From Gemmatimonadota bacterium (GTDB lineage Bacteria; Gemmatimonadota; Gemmatimonadetes; Longimicrobiales; Gaopeijiaceae), in the NCBI GenBank assembly GCA_022560615.1, contig JADFSR010000005.1, positions 62,001 to 126,000 on the forward strand: 64,000 nucleotides of DNA, in the 5' to 3' direction. The notes under the pieces are model-generated. The model worked only from the letters and a program-made list of their open reading frames with translations, searched no databases and was not told the origin of the DNA. The position numbers and the translations under genes are program-made. Positions 54,966 to 64,000 of the stretch are shown piece by piece (position 1 is the stretch's first letter; the number at the start of each line of letters is the position of its first letter).

Positions 54966-56333
54966 ATGACAAGAGAAAGCTCACCCCACTGGCGGTTTGT
55001 GCGGGGCCTCGGCACCGGCCTAGCGACCTCGGCTATTCTGACATTGCTCGCAGCGTCCCCTGCCCTAGCGCAGGAGGTCACTTTCGCCAAGGACGTCGCG
55101 CCGATCCTCTACGAGAACTGCGCGAGTTGTCACCGTCCAAATTCGTTCGCGCCGATGTCGTTGCTCACGTATGAGGACGCCAGGACGTATGCGCCCCGCA
55201 TCAGGTCGCGGGTCAAAGCGCGTATCATGCCGCCCTGGCACGTCGATCGGACCGTAGGGATCCAGGACTACGAGAACGATGTCTCTCTGACCGATGAAGA
55301 GATCGAGACGATCGTTCGCTGGGTGGATGCCGGCGCACCCAAGGGTGACGAAGCGGACATGCCCCCCCTCCCCGACCTTTTGGAGGGTGGTGCTTGGCAG
55401 CTCGAGCAGCGGTTCGGCCGGCCGCCCGATCTGATCGTTCAGTCGACGCCCTACGACGTCGTGGACAACGGTCAGGACCAGTGGTGGGCCCCCAGCGTGC
55501 CGTTCGCCGGGCTCGAGGAAGAGCGCTGGATCAAGGCGTACGAATTCAAGCCGGCCTGGCCGCTCGGCCTCAGGGTCGTCCACCACGGCCACGCCTACCT
55601 GAGGGCGGGAGGCCGACAGATCGGACTCGCGCACTACGGAGTAGGGAAGCGCTACGAGATTTTCGCCGAAGACGTCGGTATGCTCTTTCCGGCTGGCGAG
55701 GCGGAAGTGACGTGGAGCCTCCACTACTTCCCGGTCGGCATCAGCGTCCCCCAGGACGTCGTCGACGTCGGGATCTGGTTCTATCCCGAGGGGGAGAAGC
55801 CGAAGACCGAGACCAGAGGCGAGGTGTTGCTGCGGGCCGACCGGATGGGTGGCATGCCGAGGGGCGGTGATATCCTCATTCCGCCCCACGGACAACAGGT
55901 TCTTCAGGGCGTACACGTGCTCGACCAGCCGACCTTGATCAGCAGCTTCCGGCCCCACTTGCACATGAGGGGCAAGGAAATGTCCCTGGAGGCGATCTAC
56001 CCGGACGGTCGGCGGGAGATGCTGGGCAAGGTCTCCGACTACAAGCACATCTGGCAGATCGCGTATCAGTTTTCAGCGGACGCGAGGCCGCTTCTGCCCA
56101 AAGGGACGATGCTCCTCCTCACGTCCGTGTTCGACAACACCGCGGCTAACCCACTCAACCCCGATCCCGAGCAATGGGTCGTATTCGGCAGACGGGGCGT
56201 CGACGAGATGTCCCACATGTGGGTCGGCATCACCGAGCTCGACCAGGAGGAGTACGATCGGCTGGTGGCGGAGAGGAGGGCCAAGCTGGTCTCGGAGGAG
56301 GAGCAGGGCGGGACGGAAGAAGAGCGTCGGTAG
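54966..56333 (+). CDS. Periplasmic haem-c / PHM-like dicopper protein (2)
   Basis: ATG at 54966 has GGAGGA upstream; 455 residues, signal peptide (AILTLLAASPALAQ). CASCH (52-56) is a haem-c motif, followed by SRVKARIMPPWHVDRTVGIQ. Copper-type motifs are VVHHGHAYL (HH at 206-207), WSLHYFPVG (His253), FRPHLHMRG (HLH 331-333) and EMSHMWVGI (Met). The haem and HH motifs sit at the same positions as in the paralogue at 849-2159. It is probably a monooxygenase-like oxidase in the periplasm. The quinoprotein follows 9 bases later, so the haem may exchange electrons with it. Confidence 0.82.
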   Translation: MTRESSPHWRFVRGLGTGLATSAILTLLAASPALAQEVTFAKDVAPILYENCASCHRPNSFAPMSLLTYEDARTYAPRIRSRVKARIMPPWHVDRTVGIQDYENDVSLTDEEIETIVRWVDAGAPKGDEADMPPLPDLLEGGAWQLEQRFGRPPDLIVQSTPYDVVDNGQDQWWAPSVPFAGLEEERWIKAYEFKPAWPLGLRVVHHGHAYLRAGGRQIGLAHYGVGKRYEIFAEDVGMLFPAGEAEVTWSLHYFPVGISVPQDVVDVGIWFYPEGEKPKTETRGEVLLRADRMGGMPRGGDILIPPHGQQVLQGVHVLDQPTLISSFRPHLHMRGKEMSLEAIYPDGRREMLGKVSDYKHIWQIAYQFSADARPLLPKGTMLLLTSVFDNTAANPLNPDPEQWVVFGRRGVDEMSHMWVGITELDQEEYDRLVAERRAKLVSEEEQGGTEEERR

Positions 56334-56342
56334 GATAGAAGC

Positions 56343-58550
56343 TTGATTCGCACGCCCCAACGTGTCGTCCTGTCGCTTTTCTTCGTCGCGGCAGCAGTGG
56401 TATGGCCGGGCGCCCGGGCGACGGCCCAAGGCGCAGCCGGAACGCAGCAGGCAGCCTACACGCGTGACCAGGCCGAAGCCGGCGCAGCCGTGTATCGGCA
56501 GACGTGCGCTGAGTGCCACCTCGCGAACCTGAGAGGTTCGTTCGAGGCGCCGGAACTGTCAGGTCCCAGCTTCCGTGCCGGCTGGCGCGCAGGGACGGTG
56601 GCGAATCTGCTCGACCTGATCCGCGAGACCATGCCCCCCGACGCCCCGCGCACGCTGAGCGAGCAGCAAGCCGCTTCGGTGGCAGCCTACCTGCTCCGTG
56701 AGAACGGGGTCTCTCCGGCCGACACCCCTCTGAGCCTCGCCTCCCCGGGACGAGCATTCGCCGCAGGGGACATATCAGCGACCGGAGCCACGAATGCGGC
56801 CCGTCCACCGGTCCCCGGCCGGATCGGGACCGTCCCCTCGCCGGAGGCCGTCAACGCCGCACCGGAAGTGGCCGAAATCTCGGAGACGCCCACCGGGGTC
56901 ACCCGGACGTATCGTGTCCCCTCTCGTTTCACGCCCGTTTCCAACTCGGATCTGGCCGACCCTCCCAGGGGTGATTGGCTCCAGTGGCGTGGCACTCCAG
57001 GAGCGCAGGGCTACAGCGCGTTGAACCAGATCGACCGGGGGAACGTCAACCGCCTGCAGCTCGCCTGGGTGTGGGGGATGGAGCCCGGAACGAGCCAATC
57101 GTCGTTCCTGGTCCGAGACGGCGTGATCTTCCTCCCGAGCCAGGCCAACGTCATTCAAGCATTGGACGGCACGGACGGCACTCTGCTGTGGGAGTACCGC
57201 CGGAAGTTCGCAGAGGGCACCAGCATCGGGCGGGGCCACCTGAGGAGCCTGGCGATCTGGGAGGACCTCATCCTGGTCGCGACCCTGGACGCCAACCTGG
57301 TCGCTCTCGACGCCCGCACCGGTGTCGTCCGCTGGGAGACAGACGTAGCCGATCACGATCTCGGCTTCGCGTACAGCTCTGGCCCCGTCGTGGCCGACGG
57401 CAAGGTGATCACCGGCATCGGCGGATGCACTCGCCTCCAGGAGGAGAGCTGTTTCGTCACGGCCCACGACGCCAGGACCGGCAAGGAGCTGTGGCGCACC
57501 TACACCGTGGCACGCCCGGGGGAGCCCGGCGGAGACACTTGGGGCGACTTTCCTCTCGAGCTGAGGGGCGGCGCGGACATATGGATCACGGGCAGCTGGG
57601 ACCCCGAGCTGGGTCTCGTCTACTTCGGCACGGCGCAGGCCAAGCCGTGGATGGCCGCGAGTCGTGGGCTCACGACCGCCGACTCGACGCTCTACGCCAA
57701 CTCGACGCTGGCGCTGGACGTAGACGACGGGCGGATCGTCTGGTACAGGCAGCACGTCCCGGGCGAGACACTCGACATGGATGAGGCCTTCGAGCAGGTC
57801 CTCGTGGACGTCGACGGTGTCCCGCTCCACCTATCGATCGGGAAGTCCGGAATCCTGTGGAAGCTCGATCGGCGGGACGGGACCTTCTTGGGGTTGACAG
57901 AGACGGTCTTCCAGAACGTGTTCGCGGGCCTCGATCGCGAGACCGGCGCGATCCGCTACCGCAAGGACATCCAAGAAGCCCAGGTAGGTGATTGGCTCTC
58001 CGTCTGCCCGTCCACCGCGGGAGGCCACAACTGGCCGTCCACCGCGTTCTACCCCGAGAGCGGGCTGCTCGTCGCCCCCCTGAGCCAGAGCTGCATGGAG
58101 ATGTCCGCCCGGCCGACGACCTTGGAAGTGGGAAGGGGTGGAACAGCGGCCGTTCGCATGTGGATGCCGATGCCCGGCAAGGAAGGGCTGTTCGGGAAGT
58201 TGGCCGCCTACGACGTGCGGACGCTGGACGAGGTCTGGAGCGTGGAGCAGAAAGCGCCCTTCTTGACCGGCGTGCTCACGACCGGCGGTGGCCTGGCCTT
58301 CGTCGGAGACTACGACCGCTGGGTACGGGCCTACGACGTCGACACCGGCGAACCGCTCTGGGAGAGTCGTCTAGCCAGCTCGGTCGAGGGCTTTCCCGTC
58401 TCCTTCGAGATCGACGGGGTCCAGTACGTCGGGATACCGACCGGGAGAGGTGGTGGGAGTCCCTGGCGGATCGGCAGCTTCCTCACACCCGAGCTCGTGA
58501 GTCCGAGCGGTCACAACGCGCTCTACGTCTTCAAGCTCGGCGGGCTCTGA
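56343..58550 (+). CDS. Quinoprotein with N-terminal cytochrome c domain
   Basis: TTG at 56343 is the only sensible start; 735 residues. Signal peptide ([20 protein letters not shown]). A haem-c domain with CAECH (55-59) and an [20 protein letters not shown] region fills about 40-125. The remainder is a PQQ-type propeller: [74 protein letters not shown] and [17 protein letters not shown]. It should oxidise an alcohol and pass electrons to its own haem. Family enzymes usually carry the cytochrome at the C-terminus; here it is N-terminal. Confidence 0.85.
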   Translation: MIRTPQRVVLSLFFVAAAVVWPGARATAQGAAGTQQAAYTRDQAEAGAAVYRQTCAECHLANLRGSFEAPELSGPSFRAGWRAGTVANLLDLIRETMPPDAPRTLSEQQAASVAAYLLRENGVSPADTPLSLASPGRAFAAGDISATGATNAARPPVPGRIGTVPSPEAVNAAPEVAEISETPTGVTRTYRVPSRFTPVSNSDLADPPRGDWLQWRGTPGAQGYSALNQIDRGNVNRLQLAWVWGMEPGTSQSSFLVRDGVIFLPSQANVIQALDGTDGTLLWEYRRKFAEGTSIGRGHLRSLAIWEDLILVATLDANLVALDARTGVVRWETDVADHDLGFAYSSGPVVADGKVITGIGGCTRLQEESCFVTAHDARTGKELWRTYTVARPGEPGGDTWGDFPLELRGGADIWITGSWDPELGLVYFGTAQAKPWMAASRGLTTADSTLYANSTLALDVDDGRIVWYRQHVPGETLDMDEAFEQVLVDVDGVPLHLSIGKSGILWKLDRRDGTFLGLTETVFQNVFAGLDRETGAIRYRKDIQEAQVGDWLSVCPSTAGGHNWPSTAFYPESGLLVAPLSQSCMEMSARPTTLEVGRGGTAAVRMWMPMPGKEGLFGKLAAYDVRTLDEVWSVEQKAPFLTGVLTTGGGLAFVGDYDRWVRAYDVDTGEPLWESRLASSVEGFPVSFEIDGVQYVGIPTGRGGGSPWRIGSFLTPELVSPSGHNALYVFKLGGL

Positions 58551-58551
58551 G

Positions 58552-59571
58552 ATGGGGTATCGGAATCTGTCGCTCCTCACGCTGCTCTTGATGGCCGCCG
58601 CGGTCGACGTCAGCGCTCAGTCGTCCGGGAAGTATCGCGCCGTCGATGACTGGGCCACGCTTCCGCACGGGAGGGAGTGGGGTGCGGTGACCGGGGTCTT
58701 CCCCGACCCCGATGGAAGACATCTGTGGGTGCTGGACCGATGCGGCGCGAACAGTTGTCTCGGCTCGGATCTGGATCCCGTTCTGAAGTTCGATCTCGAG
58801 GGCAACCTGGTGACGAGCTTCGGTGCCGGGCTCTTCGCGTGGCCCCACGGCTTCTACGTGGACGGCGCTGGCAACGTCTGGGTCACCGACGGTCCTACAG
58901 GCGCGCGCGCGGAAGCGGGCGCCGCCGAGGGGAAAGGCCAGCAGGTCTTCAAACTCAGCCCGGAAGGCAGAGTCCTCATGACGCTTGGCATCGCCGGCGT
59001 CTGGGGAGGGCCAGAGGATCAAGACCGCTTCAACGGCCCCTCCGACGTGCTGGTTGCCCCGACCGGCGAGATCTACGTCTTGGACGGCCACGGCGAGGGC
59101 GGCAACAATCGAGTCGTCAAGTTCACCAGCGATGGCCGCTTCGACCTGAGCTGGGGGACGGGAGGACCGGGCCCCGCCGCCGGCGAGCTCTCGGACGCCC
59201 ACGCGATCGCGATGGACTCCCAGGGACGGATCTTCGTCGGCGATCGTCGCAACATCCGTATCCAGATTTTCGATCGCGACGGAAATTTCCTGGAGCAGTG
59301 GACCCACTTCGGCCCGCCGAGCGACATCTACATCGATGCAAACGACGTCATGTACGTGACCGACACGCAGACGGGTGCGTTGCCCGGCTGGTACGCGGAG
59401 CGGCGGGGTGAAGGATGGGTCAGAGGCATCCGGGTCGGGGACGCCAGGACCGGCCAGGTGACCGCCTTCATCCCGAGCGACGCGGAGTTCGCGGCGGCGG
59501 ATCGCGCGGGCAACGTGTACGGGGCACACGTCCCAGGCCAGACGTTGGTGAAATACGAGAGAATCCGGTAG
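58552..59571 (+). CDS. Exported NHL-propeller protein
   Basis: The 339-residue product starts one base after the quinoprotein stop. The signal peptide is NLSLLTLLLMAAAVDVSAQ. Blades include GFYVDGAGNVWVTDGPTG, DVLVAPTGEIYVLDGHGEGG, AIAMDSQGRIFVGDRRNIR and DIYIDANDVMYVTDTQTG. Its VLDRCGANSCLGSDLDPVLK segment closely matches the propeller lipoprotein at 10944-12065, including the Cys pair. It is the last gene of a four-gene periplasmic redox operon. No catalytic motif seen. Confidence 0.85.
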   Translation: MGYRNLSLLTLLLMAAAVDVSAQSSGKYRAVDDWATLPHGREWGAVTGVFPDPDGRHLWVLDRCGANSCLGSDLDPVLKFDLEGNLVTSFGAGLFAWPHGFYVDGAGNVWVTDGPTGARAEAGAAEGKGQQVFKLSPEGRVLMTLGIAGVWGGPEDQDRFNGPSDVLVAPTGEIYVLDGHGEGGNNRVVKFTSDGRFDLSWGTGGPGPAAGELSDAHAIAMDSQGRIFVGDRRNIRIQIFDRDGNFLEQWTHFGPPSDIYIDANDVMYVTDTQTGALPGWYAERRGEGWVRGIRVGDARTGQVTAFIPSDAEFAAADRAGNVYGAHVPGQTLVKYERIR

Positions 59572-59618
59572 CGCGCGGTTCTTTTTCAGACACGAACGCC
59601 AACGATCGGAGAACAACC

Positions 59619-59681
59619 ATGAAGAACTAAGGACGAGTGGGTGCGTTCCTGCTCGCGAGCGCCTTTCTGAGTCTAGAGTGC
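59619..59681 (+). pseudogene. Possible beheaded remnant of an exported-protein gene start
   Basis: GGAGAA and ATG AAG AAC look like a normal start, but TAA follows at once. The same frame then reads VGAFLLASAFLSLE, like a signal peptide. At 59682 the sequence becomes the antisense of the MacB-like permease end. It may be the stub of a gene cut off by rearrangement. Chance is possible. Confidence 0.35.
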
Positions 59682-60896
59682 CTACTCGTACCGCAGCGCG
59701 TCGATCGGGTCCAGGATCGAGGCCCGCCGGGCTGGCCAGATCCCGAAAAACAAACCGACCGCAGCCGAGAAAGCGAGCGCCGCAATCACCGCTTCAGGCC
59801 GGACGGCCGTATCCCAACCGGCAACCCGCGTCATCACTTCCGCCGCACCGTAACCGGCGGCCACCCCCAAGAAGCCACCAAGAGTGCACAGGAAGAGTGC
59901 TTCCACCAGGAACTGGGACATGATCGCTCGCTTCGTCGCGCCCATCGCCTTGCGAATCCCGATCTCGCGAGTGCGCTCCGTCACCGACACCAGCATGATA
60001 TTCATGATGCCGATGCCACCTACGAGCAGGCTCACTGCCGCGATTCCCGCCAGCAACAGCGTGAACGTCTCGTTCGTCTCGTTGAACGTTGCGAGAAGGT
60101 CCGATGAGTTGCTGATGTTGAAGTCCGCATCCTCACCCGGCCGGATCCGGCGCTCCCGGCGCATGATTCGGTCGATCTCCGCGTACGCCATGTCTAGCTC
60201 GTCAGTCGTTGCAGTCGCTGCGTAGATCGCGCTCAGCCGGTCCCGCCCACCCATCACCCGATATTGCGCGGTCGACTGTGGGACGAAGATCTGATCGTCA
60301 GGACGGACCCAGGCGGCGTCGCCCTTCTCCGCCAAGACACCGACCACCTCGAACGGAATCCCGCGCACCTGGATCGTCTGGCCGACGAGGAGCTCGGGAG
60401 GCGTCTCGCCGAGCGACTCCGGGAGATTGCTTCCGAGCACCACGACGCGACGCCGCCCCCGGACCTCACCCCAGGTGAAGAAGCGCCCGGCGACGAGACT
60501 GTGGTTGTAGATGTCGAAATACTCCGGCCACACGCCCATCAGCGTGTTACTGGAATTCCAACGCAGGTAAGTGACCTGCATGCGGGACTGCTGCTCGGGC
60601 GACACGGTCAGAAGACCACTCGAGCCGTCTCTCAGTGCGGCCGCGTCATCGACGGACATCTGGGTGTCGCCACGAGCAACGCCGTGCATCATTTGCTGTC
60701 CGGGTCGGATCGTCAGAACCGTGGTGCCCAACCGGTTGATCTGCTCCTGCACGCTCTGTTGGGCGCCCTCTCCGAGCGCGACCATCGTGATCACGGCCGC
60801 GATTCCGATCACGATCCCCAGTGTCGTGAGGACCGACCGCAGCAGGTTCGCACGGATCGCACCCATCGAAACCACCAAAATCTCAAGAAATAACAT
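59682..60896 (-). CDS. MacB-like ABC transporter permease (FtsX family)
   Basis: ATG at 60896 follows GGAGAGG; 404 residues. One N-terminal helix (LRSVLTTLGIVIGIAAVITM), a large periplasmic MacB_PCD domain (SLVAGRFFTWGEVRGRRRVV, GIPFEVVGVLAEKGDAAWVR), and three C-terminal helices (FTLLLAGIAAVSLLVGGIGI, MNIMLVSVTERTREIGIRKA, VGLFFGIWPARRAS). This is the standard MacB permease without its fused ATPase. It follows the adaptor gene 10 bases later; the separate ATPase gene upstream is destroyed, so this exporter is probably not energised unless another ATPase serves it. Confidence 0.88.
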   Translation of the reverse strand: MLFLEILVVSMGAIRANLLRSVLTTLGIVIGIAAVITMVALGEGAQQSVQEQINRLGTTVLTIRPGQQMMHGVARGDTQMSVDDAAALRDGSSGLLTVSPEQQSRMQVTYLRWNSSNTLMGVWPEYFDIYNHSLVAGRFFTWGEVRGRRRVVVLGSNLPESLGETPPELLVGQTIQVRGIPFEVVGVLAEKGDAAWVRPDDQIFVPQSTAQYRVMGGRDRLSAIYAATATTDELDMAYAEIDRIMRRERRIRPGEDADFNISNSSDLLATFNETNETFTLLLAGIAAVSLLVGGIGIMNIMLVSVTERTREIGIRKAMGATKRAIMSQFLVEALFLCTLGGFLGVAAGYGAAEVMTRVAGWDTAVRPEAVIAALAFSAAVGLFFGIWPARRASILDPIDALRYE

Positions 60897-60906
60897 CTCG
60901 CCTCTC

Positions 60907-62412
60907 CTATCGGGGCCGACCGCGACCGCGCATGCCGCCCATGCCGCGTGTCGAGCCGCCGAACGGGTTGCCTCCGCCCATGCGCTCACGCATGCGGTCG
61001 AGGTACGCCTGCTGCTGGGCCATGAGCTGAGCCGCACCGACGACGACCAGCACGTCGCCTTCCTCGACGCCGCTCACGATCTCCGTACGGTCCCAGTCGT
61101 TCAGACCGATCTGTATGAGCCTGGGTTGCGGCACGCTGTCGGCGCCCATCACGAAGACCACTGCGGAGCGGGATTCACGAGGCGGACCGCCGTCGCCCCC
61201 CATGTCACCGAATCCTGCCATCGCGCCCTGTATGCGCGCGCGCATCTCTTCCTGCGTGATCTCACCGGACTGACCGCCACCCCGCTGGCCACGTCCAGCA
61301 CTGTGGTCTCCGCCCTGTCCACCGCCGAATCCACCTTCCCCGCCTCGTCGGCCACCCCGGCCAGCGCCTTCGCCTCCCCCACCGCGTCCACCCATGGCGG
61401 CATACCCGCCGAAGCCACCTCGGCCGGCGCTCATGAACTCGGACAGATCCATGTTGTCGACGTCCAGGCCGAGCGCCATCGCCGCCGGACCGACGTCCGT
61501 CGTCTTCACGATCGCGTTGTTGGGCACGACCAGCACGTTCACCGCCTCATCCACCATCACTTCGACTTCGGCGTTCATGCCCGGCTTCAACAGCCCTCCG
61601 CGATTGTCGATGCTCACGATGACCGGGAACATCGTCACGTTCTGTTCGACCGTCGCCTGCGGCTCGATCTTCTTGATCGCGCCGCGGAAGATGCGATCGG
61701 GGAACGCTTCCACCGTCACGTTCGCGACCATGCCGGGAGCGAGCTGGCCCATGTCCGTTTCGTCGACGAGCGTGCGAACCTGCATCTCGCGTAGGTTCGC
61801 CATCAGGAACAGCGTGGTGCCACCGGACACGTTGCCGGATGCGGACTGAATGACCATGCCCTCTTCGACGTTCTTCTGGATGATCGTGCCCGTCATCGGG
61901 GCCGTAATGCGCACGTCCTCGAGCTGCAGCACCGCGAGGTCGAAGTTCGTCTGAGCCTTCACGAGGTTAGCCCTCGAGTTGGCGTACTCGACCCGTGCCC
62001 CTTCGTGCTCCTGCGCCGTGATGACCTCCCGCGCGAGCAGTTGATTGGAGCGCTCGAGTTGGTCTTCGCCGATGTCGAACCGCACCTGCGCCACCTCGAG
62101 GTCCGCTTCCGTCTGATCGTAGCGGTTCTGCACGTCTCGAGGGTCGATGTCCGCGAGCAGCTGTCCGGGCCGTACCTCGTCGCCAATATCGACGTGCAAC
62201 CGCAGAATCTCGCCAGACGCCTTCGACTTGACCTCGACCTCGCGGATCGGTTCGATCGTACCAGTGGCCTCCGCGCTGATCAGGAGAGTGGCCCGCACGA
62301 CCTCGACCGTCTCGACGGTAGAGGCCGCTTCGGCAGCCTCACCGCCCTCGCAAGCGCTAGCCGTGACGAGGAGGAGGCCGAGAACAGCGCACCGTCCGAT
62401 CAACTTCGTCAT
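60907..62412 (-). CDS. MacA/HlyD-like periplasmic adaptor lipoprotein
   Basis: ATG at 62412 (overlapping the ATPase remnant stop by ATGA) gives 501 residues with a lipobox (LGLLLVTASAC). The biotinyl-lipoyl domain (VEVKSKASGEILRLHVDIGD, EVRPGQLLADIDPRD), an alpha-hairpin (NRYDQTEADLEVAQVRFDIG on) and ITAPMTGTIIQKNVEEGMVI are those of membrane-fusion proteins. A Gly/Arg-rich insertion (about residues 327-400) with many GGRGG-type units is unusual. It links the permease to an outer-membrane channel; none is encoded here. Confidence 0.87.
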   Translation of the reverse strand: MTKLIGRCAVLGLLLVTASACEGGEAAEAASTVETVEVVRATLLISAEATGTIEPIREVEVKSKASGEILRLHVDIGDEVRPGQLLADIDPRDVQNRYDQTEADLEVAQVRFDIGEDQLERSNQLLAREVITAQEHEGARVEYANSRANLVKAQTNFDLAVLQLEDVRITAPMTGTIIQKNVEEGMVIQSASGNVSGGTTLFLMANLREMQVRTLVDETDMGQLAPGMVANVTVEAFPDRIFRGAIKKIEPQATVEQNVTMFPVIVSIDNRGGLLKPGMNAEVEVMVDEAVNVLVVPNNAIVKTTDVGPAAMALGLDVDNMDLSEFMSAGRGGFGGYAAMGGRGGGGEGAGRGGRRGGEGGFGGGQGGDHSAGRGQRGGGQSGEITQEEMRARIQGAMAGFGDMGGDGGPPRESRSAVVFVMGADSVPQPRLIQIGLNDWDRTEIVSGVEEGDVLVVVGAAQLMAQQQAYLDRMRERMGGGNPFGGSTRGMGGMRGRGRPR

Positions 62413-62659
62413 ACCGTCGCCCCCGCCCGTTCTTTGAGGAAGTCCTGCTCGATGAGACCGTCCTTCAGGTGGATCTGCCGCTTCGAGTACTCGGCAATGT
62501 CGTGCCCGTGTGTCACCAAGACAATCGTCTGTCCCTGCGCGTTGAGCTCGGCGAGCTGCCGCATGATGGCCGCGCTCGTCACCGAGTCCCGCGCGCACCG
62601 TCTCCGCGCCGAGCATAGTCCTTCTTCAGATCCTCGATCTTGATGATCAGATCACTCAC
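62409..62659 (-). pseudogene. MacB-type ABC ATPase with large internal deletion
   Basis: The 5' end (GTG at 62657-62659, DLIIKIEDLKKDY, then in another frame LGAETVRA) and the 3' end (DSVTSAAIMRQLAELNAQGQ, TIVLVTHGHDIAEY, KDGLIEQDFLKERAGATV) are those of a MacB-type ATPase. Everything between, including Walker A, the LSGGQ signature and Walker B, is missing, and the two ends are in different frames. The normal protein has about 230 residues; about 80 codons remain. The stop still overlaps the adaptor start, showing the former operon order ATPase-adaptor-permease. Confidence 0.85.
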
Positions 62660-62821
62660 GGCTCCGCTCCCCCCCCAGAATCGACTCGAGCTCAGCCTGG
62701 GCCAGCACTATAAGTCGTAGCTCTCTCATACCTGTCAGTACAGACCAAGTGCTCAAACGTTGACTCGAGACCAGCTCAAGGGCGGGCGGTGGGGTGGGAT
62801 GGGCCTTGCTCGACTCACCGC

Positions 62822-64000
62822 CTATCGGTGCATCGAGTATGTAACCTTCAGCACTAGAGAGCTGTTGGAGAGGCCGTCGTACGAGCCGTCGGTGAAGCGT
62901 GTCAGGCTATAGACCAGGTAGACGTTGTCGATCTGGCGAAAGATGTAGTTGAGGCGTACCTGGAGGGCGGCGAGGTCTCCTGAGCTGTTGTATTGCATGA
63001 ACGCCGATGTCAGGAAGGACCCTGTGACCGAGAAGTTCGTACGAAGCCCGACCAGGTGTGTCCTGAACGAGCCCTCGGGCAGATCGACGTCGTTCAAGCT
63101 GTAGCTGGGCTGCAGGGACAGGTTGGCGTTGGGGCGAGCGCTGCCGCTGATGGACAGGGTACGCTTGGTCCCGCTCCAGAAGCTGCCGATCTCCGCGCTG
63201 ACGGTCCCTTGCACCGTCCGGCCGTTGAATGTACGCAGTTCCACGTTCACCGAAGTCCACTCATGCCGGCCCTCCGAGAGCGTCACGCCGGGAACGATCG
63301 CGAACGGACGCTCCAGCACTTCTACTCGGTTCCTCAGATCGAGACGCACCACGTCGCCGCTCTCCAGGGTCGCGCCCAGACGCACCGTCGCGCGGCGGGT
63401 CTGCAGGTCGCGCTCATCGTCATGGAAGTAGACGAGGCTGGGAGAGATCTCGAACTGTCTGATGAGCTCACTGCTGGGTCGGGGCCTGAGAGCGACGCTC
63501 CCGCCCATCATGCGCTCTCGGCGTCTGACGAATCCGACGCCAGGGTCGAAGTCGGGCGATATGTCGAGAACGGTGAAGCCAGCCTGGACGAAATCGTCAC
63601 GCCACTGCGCGGCGGCGTGCCGGACCCATCGCTCCCCGCCGGATGCCGGCTCGAAGGAGCGGGCCAACATGGCACCCACCTGCAGGTGGTCGGCGATTAT
63701 GAGGTTGGCATCGGCGGCCAGCACTCGGTTGTAGCTTCCGCCGCCTTCGCGACTCGTCACGATGCCACCGATATAGGAGCGGCCCAGGACTTCCTTGCGG
63801 ATGCGGCCGACAGCGAAGGTCTCACCTTCGACGCCTCCGACAGCCTCGGTTCGTACCGATAGGAGACCGACGTCTAGACCTCCCGCCTTCCCGGTCAACT
63901 TGCCACCCCCGAGTATCGACTGGGGCGCTCCGCCGGCCAGTCCGACGCGCCGGCTGTAGAACAGTTCCAGCGGTGGCGGTCCGAAGTGGAGCATGTTGAT
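62822..64000 (-). CDS. DUF5916 barrel protein, C-terminal part (5' end outside window)
   Basis: The reading frame is open to the window edge; 392 codons are visible. FGPPPLELFYSRRVGLAGGA, GGGKLTGKAGGLDVGLLSVR and DISPDFDPGVGFVRRRERMM are typical of DUF5916 after its CBM9-like domain. The rest alternates polar and hydrophobic strands (VQGTVSAEIGSFWSGTKRTL, LQVRLNYIFRQIDNVYLVYS) to an aromatic C-terminal strand. It is an outer-membrane barrel paralogous to the protein at 14417-16756. N-terminus not seen. Confidence 0.85.
   Translation of the reverse strand: MNMLHFGPPPLELFYSRRVGLAGGAPQSILGGGKLTGKAGGLDVGLLSVRTEAVGGVEGETFAVGRIRKEVLGRSYIGGIVTSREGGGSYNRVLAADANLIIADHLQVGAMLARSFEPASGGERWVRHAAAQWRDDFVQAGFTVLDISPDFDPGVGFVRRRERMMGGSVALRPRPSSELIRQFEISPSLVYFHDDERDLQTRRATVRLGATLESGDVVRLDLRNRVEVLERPFAIVPGVTLSEGRHEWTSVNVELRTFNGRTVQGTVSAEIGSFWSGTKRTLSISGSARPNANLSLQPSYSLNDVDLPEGSFRTHLVGLRTNFSVTGSFLTSAFMQYNSSGDLAALQVRLNYIFRQIDNVYLVYSLTRFTDGSYDGLSNSSLVLKVTYSMHR

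Noticed and set aside
1-64000. Prophage, transposon, integron or CRISPR content
   Set aside because: No transposase, integrase, terminal repeats or spaced repeat arrays were seen.

Overview
The window is GC-rich, densely coded bacterial DNA. No rRNA, tRNA, CRISPR array or insertion sequence could be supported. Several traits point to an uncultured Gemmatimonadota-like heterotroph: many Sec-exported proteins and lipoproteins, a SusC/SusD pair, TonB-plug proteins without a barrel, CBM9-like/DUF5916 barrel proteins, NHL propeller lipoproteins and PQQ quinoproteins. This taxonomic reading is an inference from gene content.

Layout. 1-2159: a serine hydrolase (cut by the window edge) and a haem-c/dicopper monooxygenase-like lipoprotein. 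2259-3255: a frameshifted nucleotidyltransferase module and the tail of a dead symporter. 3355-10867: an iron-type alcohol dehydrogenase, a GMC oxidoreductase, a Gfo/Idh/MocA protein, a duplicated-domain membrane protein, an RnfD-like/Sel1 fusion and a sulfatase-modifying-factor-like protein. 10944-18448 (minus): an NHL propeller, a UGSC selenoprotein read through an in-frame TGA, its thioredoxin-fused neighbour, a DUF5916 barrel, an alpha/beta hydrolase and a second nucleotidyltransferase pair. 18545-30169: a cupin, a PQQ dehydrogenase, three divergent M28-like peptidases, a gltB pseudogene and an orphan TonB-plug protein. 30320-35838: an MDR reductase, PEBP, gluconate-dehydrogenase-3-like/GMC pair and a propeller. 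35912-45344: a matrixin, two paralogous TonB proteins, a TPR lipoprotein, a cytochrome-like lipoprotein, malate synthase, a second plug-only protein and DUF3179. 45447-50248: SusD and SusC. 50628-54079: CstA, two small di-cysteine proteins and an ArsA/Get3-like ATPase. 54118-59571: an exported protein, a haem-c/dicopper protein, a cytochrome-quinoprotein fusion and a propeller. 59682-64000: a MacB-like permease and MacA-like adaptor with a gutted ATPase, then a partial DUF5916 barrel.

How the genes work together. The theme is periplasmic oxidation (PQQ, haem c, copper and FAD enzymes) combined with TonB-driven uptake and extracellular peptide breakdown. CstA (peptide/pyruvate-type uptake) and malate synthase (glyoxylate shunt) fit growth on small carbon compounds. 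Regulation is barely visible. Two good intrinsic terminators, a few palindromes or direct repeats and many ATGA-type overlaps suggest short, translationally coupled operons.

Two clusters stand out. One is the UGSC selenoprotein operon, whose product is split in two if TGA is read as stop. The other is the CstA/ArsA module, in which a cysteine-free ArsA-type ATPase sits beside a thioredoxin-like CC protein and a small protein ending in Cys-Cys. A caution on quality: three genes between 2.4 and 8.3 kb each lack one base next to a short homopolymer, which looks like residual long-read sequencing error. The gltB and macB-ATPase remnants carry larger deletions.
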